DNA from: Bacillota bacterium
GTDB lineage: Bacteria; Bacillota; Clostridia; Christensenellales; Aristaeellaceae
Direction: 5' to 3'
NCBI GenBank assembly: GCA_023402355.1
Contig: JAEXCG010000156.1
Span: 1-48,728, forward strand
DNA: 48,728 bases
Below, in pieces: positions 23,796 through 31,481 of the stretch. The notes under the pieces were generated by a model that worked only from the letters and a program-made list of their open reading frames with translations, did not search any database and was not told the DNA's origin. Made by a program: the position numbers and the translations under genes. Numbering within the stretch: position 1 is the first letter of the stretch; every line of letters starts with the position of its first letter.

Positions 23796-24577
23796 GCATC
23801 GAGCAAAGGTATGAGGTCGCGAGCTGGGAGCGCTGCGCCATCCCGCAGGACGACACGATCGCGGCAGCCGCAAAGGCCGTGCGGCAAAACCCCGACGACG
23901 GCGACGCCTGGATGCGTAAGGGCCACGCGCTGGCACGGCTTTCGATGATGCGCGAGGCGGAGGAGTGCTACGCCATGGCAATTACCTGCGATCCGTTTAA
24001 CTGGGCGTACTACCGCCATCGCGCGCACCGCTTCCTCTCCTGCTGGCGCTTTCAGGACGCGGCGGCGGACTTCGTCATCGCCAGCCGCCTGAATCCGAAG
24101 GACTGGAACGTGTTTTACCACCTGGGCCTCTCGTACTTCCTGCTGCGCGACTACGACAAGGCCGCGGCGGCCTACCGGCGCTGCTATGAGCTCACCGACG
24201 CGGAGCAGGAGCTTATCGCGATCAGCGACTGGTACTACATGACGCTCATGCGCCTGGGCCGCAAGGAAGAGGCGCAGAAGGTTCTGGACCGGATCACCGA
24301 TTCCATGGACCCGGGCGAGAACACCGCCTATTACGCGCGCCTTTTGATGTACAAGGGCCTGAAGAAGCCCGAAGAGCTGCTCAGCGCCGACCCCGACGAG
24401 GTGACCGATCTGGAAATCGTCACGATGGGCTTTGGCATCGGCAACTACTACCTGATGAACGGAGAGGCCGAAAAGGGATACGCGGTCATGGAGCGCGTCA
24501 TCAGGGCGGGAGACGAGAGCGATTGCTACTTCGCCTTTGCCTATCTGGCCTCCAAGGTGGAGTTGTCCGCCCGCTAA
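23792..24577 (+). CDS. Tetratricopeptide-repeat protein, fourth paralogue
   Basis: The 261-residue TPR protein is translationally coupled to the third paralogue by an ATGA overlap and is its closest relative, probably from a recent tandem duplication. It has TPR units at about 35-65, 70-100 and 103-135 with the shared D-W-N-V-F-Y-H-L-G block, then the L-M-Y-K-G-L-K-K-P-E-E-L-L segment. It is followed after 36 bases by the S9 peptidase gene. No enzymatic motif is seen, so a scaffold or regulatory role is likely. Confidence 0.82.
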   Translation: MSIEQRYEVASWERCAIPQDDTIAAAAKAVRQNPDDGDAWMRKGHALARLSMMREAEECYAMAITCDPFNWAYYRHRAHRFLSCWRFQDAAADFVIASRLNPKDWNVFYHLGLSYFLLRDYDKAAAAYRRCYELTDAEQELIAISDWYYMTLMRLGRKEEAQKVLDRITDSMDPGENTAYYARLLMYKGLKKPEELLSADPDEVTDLEIVTMGFGIGNYYLMNGEAEKGYAVMERVIRAGDESDCYFAFAYLASKVELSAR

Positions 24578-24613
24578 GCACGACGGCAAACAGCCGATGA
24601 GAGAAGGATGGCA

Positions 24614-26623
24614 ATGGAGCGATTGAATCTCGAAGACTTTCAAATGTACAATTTCCTCTCCGGCGTAAAGCTGCAAAAGGACGGCGAGGGCATGGCGTAT
24701 TTCGTCTCCTCGGCCGACATGGAGGAAAACGGGTACAGCACGGACGTCTATTACGTCGATCACCAGGACAGCCGCGGCAGCATTCGCCTGACCGAATCCG
24801 GCAAGGTAAAGAGCTTCGCCTGGATTTCGCGCGACCTGCTTGCCTTTACCGAATATGAAAAGCCCTCGGACGGCGCGCCGGACGGCCGCACGCGCGTCTT
24901 TGCCGCCAACATCTACGGCGACCTTCGGGAAGAGCGATGCGCCTTTGACGGGCTGATGACCCTGGAGGGCGTGCTGGACGGCGGCAAGCTCGTCCTCAGC
25001 CGCGTGGACAACATCGTCCATGAAAAGGAGCTGGAGGGGCTTTCAGGCGAGGCTTATGCGAAAAAACGCGCCGCGCTGAAGGAAAAAGAAGAAATCGCGA
25101 CGGTGTTTGACGAATACCCCTTCTGGTTCAACGGGCGCGGCGTCATCAACAAGACGCGAAGGGCCGTGTACACCTGCGATCTGAGCGGAGAGCACCTTAC
25201 GCGCGTCACGCCCTTCGGCTTTCGCACGGAATACCTCTTCGCGGAGGGGAACCGGATCGTCTACAACGGCTGCCGGGTGGAGCCGGTGGAGAACTATCTT
25301 ACGGGCGTGTACGTCTACGACGACGCGGACGGCTCCACCGCCTGCGTGCAGGAGGAGGGCGTCTGCCACGTCTACGGCGTGACGCTGTGGAACGGGGACG
25401 CGGTGATCGTCTCCTCGAAGATGGACCACTACAGCGTATCCCAGTGCCCCGACCTGACGGTGATCGACCCCGCGAGCGGGGCGCGAGCCGTGCTGTGCGA
25501 CTATACCCGCGAGATCAACGTGGGCAACCCCGTGGGCAGCGACTGCCGCCTGGGCGGCGGCTACGACCTGCGGGCGTCGGGGGAATGGCTGTACTTCATC
25601 ATGGGCGTCGAGGACGCCTCGCACCTGTACCGCATCGACCGGGCGGGCCGTCTGGAGCCCGTGCTGCAAAAGGACGGCTCGGTGGACTGCTTCGACGTGG
25701 CGCAGGGGCGCATCTGCCTTATCGCCATGCACGACATGCGGCTGCAGGAGCTGTACTGCATGAAGGCGGGGGAGGGGAAGGCCGTGCGCTGCACAAGCTG
25801 GAACGACGACTTCTACCTCAGCAAGCCGCCCGTCGTGCCCGAAAAGCTGAACTTCGTGAACGCGGACGGCGTGGAAATCCACGGCTTCGTGCTGAAGCCC
25901 GTGGGCTACCGCTCCGACCGCAAGTACCCGGCCATCCTGGACATCCACGGCGGCCCGCACCTGAGCTACGGCGCGGTCTACTACCACGAGATGCAGTACT
26001 GGGCCTATCGCGGCTATTTCGTAATCTACTGCAACCCCAGGGGCGGCGAAGGGCGCGGCAACGCGTTCGGCCTGCTCAGCGGGCGCTTCGGCACGATCGA
26101 CTACGACGACCTGATGGCCTTCTGCGACCACGCGCTCGCGGCCTACCCGGCCATAGACGCGGCGCGGATGGGCGTCACCGGCGGCAGCTACGGCGGGTTC
26201 ATGACGAACTGGATCATCGGCCATACCGGGCGCTTTGCGGCGGCCGTCTCCCAGCGCAGCATCTCCAACTTCGTCAGCATGGAGGGCACGAGCGACATCG
26301 GCACGCTGTTCGCGAAGGGGCAGGTCCTGGCGACCACGCACACGGACGTGGAGAAGATGTGGATGCATTCGCCGCTCAAATATGCGGACAAGTGCACCAC
26401 GCCCACGCTCTTCATTCACGCGGAGCAGGACTATCGCTGCTGGATGGTCGAGGCGCTGCAAATGTACACGACGCTCATCAACAACGGCGTGCGCACGCGG
26501 CTGTGCCTGTTCCACAACGAGAACCACGAGCTGAGCCGCGGCGGCCGTCCCAAAGGACGTGTTCGCAGGCTGAGCGAGATCACCGACTGGATGGACACGT
26601 TCTTAAAGCCGGCCGACAGGTGA
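24614..26623 (+). CDS. S9 family serine peptidase (acylaminoacyl-peptidase/dipeptidyl-peptidase type)
   Basis: The 669-residue cytosolic peptidase has an N-terminal beta-propeller-like part (about 20-400) and a C-terminal alpha/beta hydrolase domain (about 410-669). The triad is visible: Ser525 in G-G-S-Y-G-G-F, Asp606 in A-E-Q-D-Y-R and His638 in N-E-N-H-E-L-S. The oxyanion region is I-H-G-G-P-H. There is no signal peptide. ATG 24614 is preferred because GAGAAGG lies 6-7 bases upstream; ATG 24608, two codons earlier, is possible. Such enzymes cleave short peptides, which fits the upstream peptide importer. Confidence 0.92.
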   Translation: MERLNLEDFQMYNFLSGVKLQKDGEGMAYFVSSADMEENGYSTDVYYVDHQDSRGSIRLTESGKVKSFAWISRDLLAFTEYEKPSDGAPDGRTRVFAANIYGDLREERCAFDGLMTLEGVLDGGKLVLSRVDNIVHEKELEGLSGEAYAKKRAALKEKEEIATVFDEYPFWFNGRGVINKTRRAVYTCDLSGEHLTRVTPFGFRTEYLFAEGNRIVYNGCRVEPVENYLTGVYVYDDADGSTACVQEEGVCHVYGVTLWNGDAVIVSSKMDHYSVSQCPDLTVIDPASGARAVLCDYTREINVGNPVGSDCRLGGGYDLRASGEWLYFIMGVEDASHLYRIDRAGRLEPVLQKDGSVDCFDVAQGRICLIAMHDMRLQELYCMKAGEGKAVRCTSWNDDFYLSKPPVVPEKLNFVNADGVEIHGFVLKPVGYRSDRKYPAILDIHGGPHLSYGAVYYHEMQYWAYRGYFVIYCNPRGGEGRGNAFGLLSGRFGTIDYDDLMAFCDHALAAYPAIDAARMGVTGGSYGGFMTNWIIGHTGRFAAAVSQRSISNFVSMEGTSDIGTLFAKGQVLATTHTDVEKMWMHSPLKYADKCTTPTLFIHAEQDYRCWMVEALQMYTTLINNGVRTRLCLFHNENHELSRGGRPKGRVRRLSEITDWMDTFLKPADR

Positions 26624-26640
26624 GAAAAGGAGGAAGCTGC

Positions 26641-27807
26641 ATGCTGCTGATCAAGGGGGGCTGCGTAAAGCCCATCACCGGAGCGGACATCGAAGACGGC
26701 GAGGTGCTGGTGGAAGGCGGCAAGATCGTCGCGGTCGGGAAGGGGCTGAACGCCCCGGCGGGCACGGAGGTGTTCGACGCCACCGGCTGCCTCGTCACCC
26801 CGGGCCTGATCGACGCGCACTGCCACATCGGCATGCACGAGGAAGGGATTCGCTGGGAGGGCAACGACACCAACGAATACTCGAACCCCGTGACGCCGGA
26901 GCTTCGCGGAAGCGATGGCGTCAACCCGCGCGACGAGGCGTTTGGTCTCGCGCTCGCGGGCGGCGTGACCACGGCCGTGACGGGCCCCGGCTCGGCCAAC
27001 GTGGTGGGCGGGACGTTCTGCGCCCTCAAGCTGTATGGCGACTGCGTGGACGACATGGTGATACGGGACCCCGTCGCCATGAAGATCGCCTTTGGCGAAA
27101 ACCCGAAGGGCTGCTACGGCAACGACGGAAAGAAGCGGCCCGTGACGCGCATGGCCGTGGCCGCAATCTTGCGGGAAACGCTGACGAAGGCCAGGCGCTA
27201 CGCGGAGGAGATCGAGGACTGGGAGAAGGCGCCGTCCGGGCGCAGGCCGTATGACATGCAGATGGAGGCGCTGCTGCCGGTGATCCGCAGGGAAATCCCG
27301 CTCAAGGCGCACGCGCACCGCGCGGACGACATCCTGACCGCGCTGCGCATCGCGCGGGAGTTTGACGTCGACATCACGCTGGACCACGTGACGGAGGGGC
27401 ACCTCATCGCGGACAGGCTCGCGCGGGAGAACCGCCCCGTGCTCGTCGGCCCCTCCTTTGGCTCCAAGAGCAAGTTTGAACTGCGGGAGAAGACGTTCGA
27501 GACGCCCGGTATCCTGCACAGGGCGGGCCTTGAAATCTGCATCATCACGGACGCGCCCGTGATCCCGCTCTATTACCTGCCGCTGTGCGCGGGTCTGGCG
27601 GTTCGGGAGGGGCTGGACGAGGCGGAGGCCTGGCGCGCCATCACGATCAACCCTGCGCGCGTGGCGGGCATCGAGGCGCGCGTAGGCTCTCTGGAACCCG
27701 GAAAGGACGCGGACATCGCCGTGTTTAGGGGCGATCCGCTGCGCGAAATCCGCGCGCAGGCAAAGCAGGTTTTCGTGGGCGGGCAGCCGGTTCTGCCCGT
27801 CCGGTAA
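26641..27807 (+). CDS. Amidohydrolase-superfamily metal-dependent hydrolase
   Basis: The 388-residue enzyme has the amidohydrolase TIM barrel. The metal-binding H-x-H is in D-A-H-C-H-I-G near 59, with further ligands in K-A-H-A-H-R-A-D-D and D-H-V-T-E-G-H and the late aspartate in T-D-A-P-V. The C terminus carries the usual small beta-sandwich closing motif G-S-L-E-P-G-K-D-A-D-I-A-V. It resembles the imidazolonepropionase-like or prolidase-like group, so the substrate may be a cyclic amide or a dipeptide. The start follows AAAAGGAGG by 7 bases. It is the last gene of the operon, and its stop codon lies in the terminator loop. Confidence 0.9.
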   Translation: MLLIKGGCVKPITGADIEDGEVLVEGGKIVAVGKGLNAPAGTEVFDATGCLVTPGLIDAHCHIGMHEEGIRWEGNDTNEYSNPVTPELRGSDGVNPRDEAFGLALAGGVTTAVTGPGSANVVGGTFCALKLYGDCVDDMVIRDPVAMKIAFGENPKGCYGNDGKKRPVTRMAVAAILRETLTKARRYAEEIEDWEKAPSGRRPYDMQMEALLPVIRREIPLKAHAHRADDILTALRIAREFDVDITLDHVTEGHLIADRLARENRPVLVGPSFGSKSKFELREKTFETPGILHRAGLEICIITDAPVIPLYYLPLCAGLAVREGLDEAEAWRAITINPARVAGIEARVGSLEPGKDADIAVFRGDPLREIRAQAKQVFVGGQPVLPVR

Positions 27808-27824
27808 CCGGTCGGGGAATTTTT
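27796..27824 (+). terminator. Operon terminator with the stop codon in its loop
   Basis: CCCG-T-CCGG (27796-27804) pairs with CCGG-T-CGGG (27808-27816) except for one T-T mismatch, and is followed by GAATTTTT. The three loop bases TAA (27805-27807) are the amidohydrolase stop codon, so a terminating ribosome would cover the hairpin. Confidence 0.75.
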
Positions 27825-27848
27825 GTCCCTTCAGGATTGGAAAGAGAA

Positions 27849-27877
27849 TTGCGCGTCCACGGACCTTGCGGTATACT
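27849..27877 (+). promoter_or_regulatory. Promoter of the WYL regulator gene
   Basis: TTGCGC at 27849-27854 and TATACT at 27872-27877 are 17 bases apart. The ATG lies 82 bases after the -10 box. Confidence 0.6.
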
Positions 27878-27915
27878 GAGGACGGCGGCAATCGAAAGAA
27901 CGAAGTGGACGGCAG

Positions 27916-27940
27916 GGCGGCGCTGAATGCGCCGCCTTTT
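27916..27940 (+). terminator. Attenuator-like hairpin in the WYL gene leader
   Basis: A perfect 8-bp stem (27916-27923 with 27929-27936) has a TGAAT loop and is followed by TTTT. It lies downstream of a promoter and 18 bases upstream of the ATG at 27959, so it may limit read-through into the regulator gene. It could instead be a second terminator for the upstream operon. Confidence 0.65.
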
Positions 27941-27958
27941 GCGTAGAAAGAGGCGCTT

Positions 27959-28870
27959 ATGAAGACGGATCGCCTGCTGGGGATCACGGTATACCTGTTG
28001 CGCCATGGCCTGACGAGCGCGAGCGCGCTGGCGGCGCGGTTCGAGGTGTCGCTCCGCACGATTCAGCGGGACGCAGAGGCGCTTTCCCGCGCGGGCATCC
28101 CCATCTACTCGCGTCCCGGCGCCGGCGGGGGCTACGCCATCGTGGAGGAATACCGCCTCGAGCACATCGCCGCCAGCGCTGCGGACGCCGCGCTCATCCG
28201 CACGGCGCTGGAGGGGCTGCACAGCGCGCATCCAAACGCGCGGGTGCGCACGGCGCTGGATAAGGTGTCCCTGCTTTCGCAAAGGCCGGATGACGGGCTG
28301 GTGCTGGACTTTGGCGTGCTGCACGAGGACGGCGCGCTGAACGCGAAGCTGTCCCTGCTGGAGGGAGCCGCCGCCGCAAAGCGCCTCGTCTCGTTTCTGT
28401 ACACCGACGCGCGCGGCGTGGAAAGCGCGCGCAGGGCGGAGCCCGTTTCGCTCGTCTACCGGTGGTACGCGTGGTATCTGCTGGCCTACGACCCGGAGCG
28501 CGCGGACTACCGCACGTTCAAGCTGTCGCGCATGCGCGATGTGCAGTCGCTGCCGGATCGCTTCGAGCGGGCGCACCCGCCGGTGCGCGAGCTGCTTTCG
28601 TGCGGGGAGACGGGCCGGGCGTACATCGACGCGGAGATTCGCTGCACAAGTCGCGCGCGGGCGAAGGCGCAGGAATACCTGAACGGCCGGGTCGTCGCGG
28701 AGGAGGCGGACGGCGCGTGCCGCATGCGCCTGCACCTGCCGGAGGACGAGCTGGCGTGGTTCGGCGTGCTGCTCGCGCTGGGGGACGGCGTGCGCGTGCT
28801 CGAACCTCAGGCGCTGCGGGAGCGGATGGCGCAAAAAGCCCGGGAAATTTTGGCTGTGTGTGGGCAATGA
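27959..28870 (+). CDS. WYL-domain transcriptional regulator (DeoR/YafY-like)
   Basis: The 303-residue protein has an N-terminal winged HTH (about 1-60: T-S-A-S-A-L-A-A-R-F-E-V-S-L-R-T-I-Q-R-D) and a central WYL domain (about 135-225) with Y-R-W-Y-A-W-Y-L-L-A-Y-D, the region that gives the family its name. A C-terminal extension (about 230-300) follows. WYL proteins often sense nucleic acids or nucleotides. It lies directly after the TPR-peptide operon but has its own promoter and leader hairpin. Whether it regulates that operon is not known. Confidence 0.88.
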   Translation: MKTDRLLGITVYLLRHGLTSASALAARFEVSLRTIQRDAEALSRAGIPIYSRPGAGGGYAIVEEYRLEHIAASAADAALIRTALEGLHSAHPNARVRTALDKVSLLSQRPDDGLVLDFGVLHEDGALNAKLSLLEGAAAAKRLVSFLYTDARGVESARRAEPVSLVYRWYAWYLLAYDPERADYRTFKLSRMRDVQSLPDRFERAHPPVRELLSCGETGRAYIDAEIRCTSRARAKAQEYLNGRVVAEEADGACRMRLHLPEDELAWFGVLLALGDGVRVLEPQALRERMAQKAREILAVCGQ

Positions 28871-28929
28871 CGACGGCAGGCTGTCGGGAATGCGGCGGTA
28901 TAATGGGGAAAAACGGGAGGCGGATGTCC

Positions 28930-29841
28930 ATGAAGAATCCCTATACGAGTTGCCGGGGCTACGAGACGCCCCGGCTGCGATTGCGCAGGGTGCGCCTTGA
29001 GGACGCGCCCGCGCTGCTGGCCTGCTACGGCGACAGACAGGCGGTCGATCTTATGAACGCGGACAACTGCACGAGCGATTTTTTCTATCAGACGCAGGAA
29101 GAGATGGAGGCGTGCATCGCGTTTTGGATGGCGGAGTGCGAGCGCGGCGCCTACGTGCGCCTGACCGTGCTGGACCGTCGAACGGACGAAGCCGTCGGCA
29201 CGGTCGAGGTCTTCGGCGGGGAAAGCGGTGTGCTACGCATCGACCTTCGGCGGGATTACGAGCGGCGGGACGTGATCGCGGAGATTCTGGAGCTGGCCAA
29301 GGCGCGCTTTCTGGACGACTTTGACGCGTGCAGGCTGCTGACGAAGGCCGTGCCCGCGGCAGAGGAGCGCCGCGCGGCCCTGCTTGCCTGCGGTTATCGG
29401 AAAATGGGGGCGTTCAGGGGCTATGACGACTACTTTGCCTACGGCACGGACGTTCAAAAGGGCATGGCCTTCTGCGGCCTTTGCTGCTTTTTATGCGACG
29501 AGAATGCCGCCTGCAGAGGCTGCAGGGCCGAGGGATGCAAGGGCGGGGCGCTCTGCGCGATTCGCGTCTGCTGCCTTTCCCGGGGCCTAGACGGTTGCTG
29601 GGCGTGTCAAGACTTCCCCTGCGGGGAGCCGATGCTGGCAAAGATGCGGGTGCGCGCCTTTTGCCGCTTTGCCCGGGAACGGGGCGAGCGGGAGCTGATC
29701 GGCTGTCTGGCGCGGGGAGCGCGCCATGGGGTCCGCTATCACGAGCCGGGCAAGCTGACCGGCGATTACGACGCCTGCGCGGACGAAGCGGCGGTCTTTC
29801 GCCTCCTGGAAAAGCCGAGCGAAGCCCGGGCAGAGCGGTGA
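28930..29841 (+). CDS. GNAT-like acetyltransferase fused to a cysteine-rich DUF3795 domain
   Basis: The 303-residue two-domain protein has a RimJ/RimL-like GNAT fold at residues 1-175 (T-P-R-L-R-L-R-R-V at the start, V-G-T-V-E-V-F-G-G in the middle). The expected acetyl-CoA loop R-x-x-G-x-G/A is replaced by Y-E-R-R-D-V-I. Residues 176-303 hold a DUF3795-like domain with 13 clustered cysteines between C182 and C231, opening F-C-G-L-C-C. ATG 28930 is 9 bases after GGGAGG; ATG 28924 is possible. A TATAAT at 28899-28904 has no good -35 box. The cysteine domain could bind metal. The function is unknown. Confidence 0.78.
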   Translation: MKNPYTSCRGYETPRLRLRRVRLEDAPALLACYGDRQAVDLMNADNCTSDFFYQTQEEMEACIAFWMAECERGAYVRLTVLDRRTDEAVGTVEVFGGESGVLRIDLRRDYERRDVIAEILELAKARFLDDFDACRLLTKAVPAAEERRAALLACGYRKMGAFRGYDDYFAYGTDVQKGMAFCGLCCFLCDENAACRGCRAEGCKGGALCAIRVCCLSRGLDGCWACQDFPCGEPMLAKMRVRAFCRFARERGERELIGCLARGARHGVRYHEPGKLTGDYDACADEAAVFRLLEKPSEARAER

Positions 29842-29871
29842 CGCGCCGCGCGCATCCGGCAAGGCAAAACA

Positions 29872-29908
29872 AAAAATCCGCATAAACTGGACGTTTGTGC
29901 GGATTTTT
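29872..29908. terminator. Bidirectional terminator between the GNAT-DUF3795 and DUF1622 genes
   Basis: A 16-bp stem (29872-29887 with 29893-29908, one T-G pair) has A and T runs at its two ends. It therefore works as a terminator on both strands for the converging genes. Confidence 0.9.
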
Positions 29909-29951
29909 CCCTTTTCCCCAAAGAGTATATTTTCTTTTCCGGCGGCGGACT

Positions 29952-30335
29952 TTATTCCTTGGCGGCGTCCTTGGGCGTGTCGTGCAGCACGGTGTCGTGC
30001 AAAATTTCGTCGTCATGCTGGATGTGGCGGATTTCCCAGTGGATCAGGAAGTTCAGCGCGCTGCGCAGGGCGATGATGGCGCCGACGATGAGGATTTCGT
30101 TCCAGTCGCGCGCGATGACCGTGCGCAGAATTTCGCCGCCGAGCTTGAACTCGAGGCCGAGCGCCATGGACTGCGCGAGGTCCAGACGGATGTTGGAGCC
30201 GCGGCCGGCAAAGAAGCAGAAGAAGTCGCGCACCGCGCCGATGATGATGATGATGACGCCCATCAGCTCGAGCAGGTGAATCGTAAGCGTTATGCCGGCG
30301 TTAAAGTAAAATTCCAGTTGTTCCATCCACTCCAT
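29952..30335 (-). CDS. DUF1622 family small membrane protein
   Basis: The 127-residue protein has a first transmembrane helix at about 12-34 (very rich in Ile), a middle part with L-G-L-E-F-K-L-G-G-E-I-L-R-T-V-I-A-R-D-W-N-E, and a second helix at about 74-92 containing I-I-A-L-R-S-A-L-N-F. These are DUF1622 features. Its tail is histidine- and aspartate-rich (H-I-Q-H-D-D-E-I-L-H-D-T-V-L-H-D-T). The role of the family is unknown. It has its own promoter and terminator, so it is monocistronic. Confidence 0.82.
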   Translation of the reverse strand: MEWMEQLEFYFNAGITLTIHLLELMGVIIIIIGAVRDFFCFFAGRGSNIRLDLAQSMALGLEFKLGGEILRTVIARDWNEILIVGAIIALRSALNFLIHWEIRHIQHDDEILHDTVLHDTPKDAAKE

Positions 30336-30372
30336 GAGAAGTCCCCCTACCTTACGTAATTCATCGCCTTAG

Positions 30373-30401
30373 AGTATAGCGTATTTCCTCTTTTTTTGCA
30401 A
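30373..30401 (-). promoter_or_regulatory. Promoter of the DUF1622 gene
   Basis: On the minus strand TTGCAA (30401-30396) and TATACT (30378-30373) are 17 bases apart, about 38 bases before the ATG. Confidence 0.75.
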
Positions 30402-30451
30402 ACCGAATCATAAGGAGATGAGGGGGCGCATATATCAAGTGGAGCGGAAGA

Positions 30452-30480
30452 TTGCAAAATCATGCGCTTGGGTGTAAAAT
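30452..30480 (+). promoter_or_regulatory. Promoter of the degV-type gene
   Basis: TTGCAA at 30452-30457 and TAAAAT at 30475-30480 are 17 bases apart. The leader to the ATG at 30558 is about 70 bases and AT-rich. Confidence 0.7.
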
Positions 30481-30557
30481 GGGGAAGGTTATCTATTTTT
30501 TATTTATTTGGACTTATTCAAACCTTGGACAACCCGAACGGAAGAAAGGATGATTAC

Positions 30558-31427
30558 ATGCCCAAGATCGCAGTTTTGACTGATTCAGCCTGCGACCTGC
30601 CGGAGGAGATGCGAAAAGAATACGACATCGATATCATGAACTTTAAGATTGCGCTGGGCGGCAACGCCTATACGGAGCGCGTGGATTTTACCCCGCTCGA
30701 ATACTGCGAGATGCTGCGTAGCGCCGAGGGCATGCCGACGACCTCTCAGGTGACGGCCTATGAATTCCAGGAAAGGTTCAAGGCGTACGACGACGCGGGC
30801 GTGGAGCAGGTGCTGTACGTCAGCATCAACGGCACGGGCTCCGCGACGAACGCGTCCGCCCATCAGGCGGCGGAACAGTTCCGCGAGGAGCGCCCACAGA
30901 GCGGGATGCAGATCTTCATCGTGGACAGCCACTGCTATTCCATGGCCTACGGTTATCCCGTCGTCCAGGCGGCTCAGGCGCTGCGCGCGGGCACGCCCAT
31001 GCAGGAGGTCGTGGACAAGCTGGAGGACGCTTTCTCCCGCATGGAAATTCTGCTGACCGCCTACACGCTCAAGATCATTCGTAAGTCCGGGCGCATTTCC
31101 GCGGCGGCGGCCATCGCGGGCGAGCTGCTGGGGCTGCACCCGATTTTCACGCTCATCGACGGCGTTTCCCAGGTCGTCAAGAAGGTGCGCGGGGAAAAGT
31201 CGGTCGCCACGAACATGGCGTCGCAGATGAAGGCGCGCATCGCGGAGGGCAGCCCGTACATCGTCGCCGTGACGAACGACCGCTACAGCGAGGCGTATGC
31301 GGCGGCCTGCGAAAAGGCCGTCGGCTATCCGCCGGTCGGCGTGTTCCAGCTCGGCGCGGCGATTTGTTCCAACACGGGACCGGAGGCGGTCGGCCTCATC
31401 TACCTGGGGCAGAAGAGAGACAGATAA
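30558..31427 (+). CDS. DegV family fatty-acid-binding protein
   Basis: The 289-residue protein begins I-A-V-L-T-D-S-A-C-D-L-P, the DegV signature. It also has T-S-Q-V-T-A-Y-E-F near 66, I-V-D-S-H-C-Y-S-M-A-Y-G in the middle, and S-G-R-I-S-A-A-A-A-I-A-G-E-L-L near 180. In Gram-positive bacteria members act as FakB, holding an acyl chain for the kinase FakA. No fakA gene is in the window, so that role is inferred. ATG 30558 has an AAAGGA site; the frame is open upstream but that part lies at and before the expected transcript start. A strong terminator follows. Confidence 0.92.
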   Translation: MPKIAVLTDSACDLPEEMRKEYDIDIMNFKIALGGNAYTERVDFTPLEYCEMLRSAEGMPTTSQVTAYEFQERFKAYDDAGVEQVLYVSINGTGSATNASAHQAAEQFREERPQSGMQIFIVDSHCYSMAYGYPVVQAAQALRAGTPMQEVVDKLEDAFSRMEILLTAYTLKIIRKSGRISAAAAIAGELLGLHPIFTLIDGVSQVVKKVRGEKSVATNMASQMKARIAEGSPYIVAVTNDRYSEAYAAACEKAVGYPPVGVFQLGAAICSNTGPEAVGLIYLGQKRDR

Positions 31428-31432
31428 CACAA

Positions 31433-31474
31433 AACGACCTGCGAGAGCGCGATGCCTCGCAGGTCGTTATTTTT
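31433..31474. terminator. Terminator after the degV-type gene, also serving the converging flavoprotein gene
   Basis: A perfect 13-bp stem (31433-31445 with 31456-31468) is followed by ATTTTT on the plus strand and by TTTTGTG on the minus strand. Confidence 0.9.
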
Positions 31475-31481
31475 GCGCGCA

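Noticed and set aside
25387..26640. Extension of the amidohydrolase frame upstream into the S9 peptidase gene
   Set aside because: The upstream part is an out-of-frame shadow of the peptidase. The family-like start with AAAAGGAGG is at 26641.
28462..28929. Extension of the GNAT-DUF3795 frame upstream into the WYL gene
   Set aside because: It overlaps the conserved WYL C terminus in another frame. The ATG at 28930 has a proper ribosome site.
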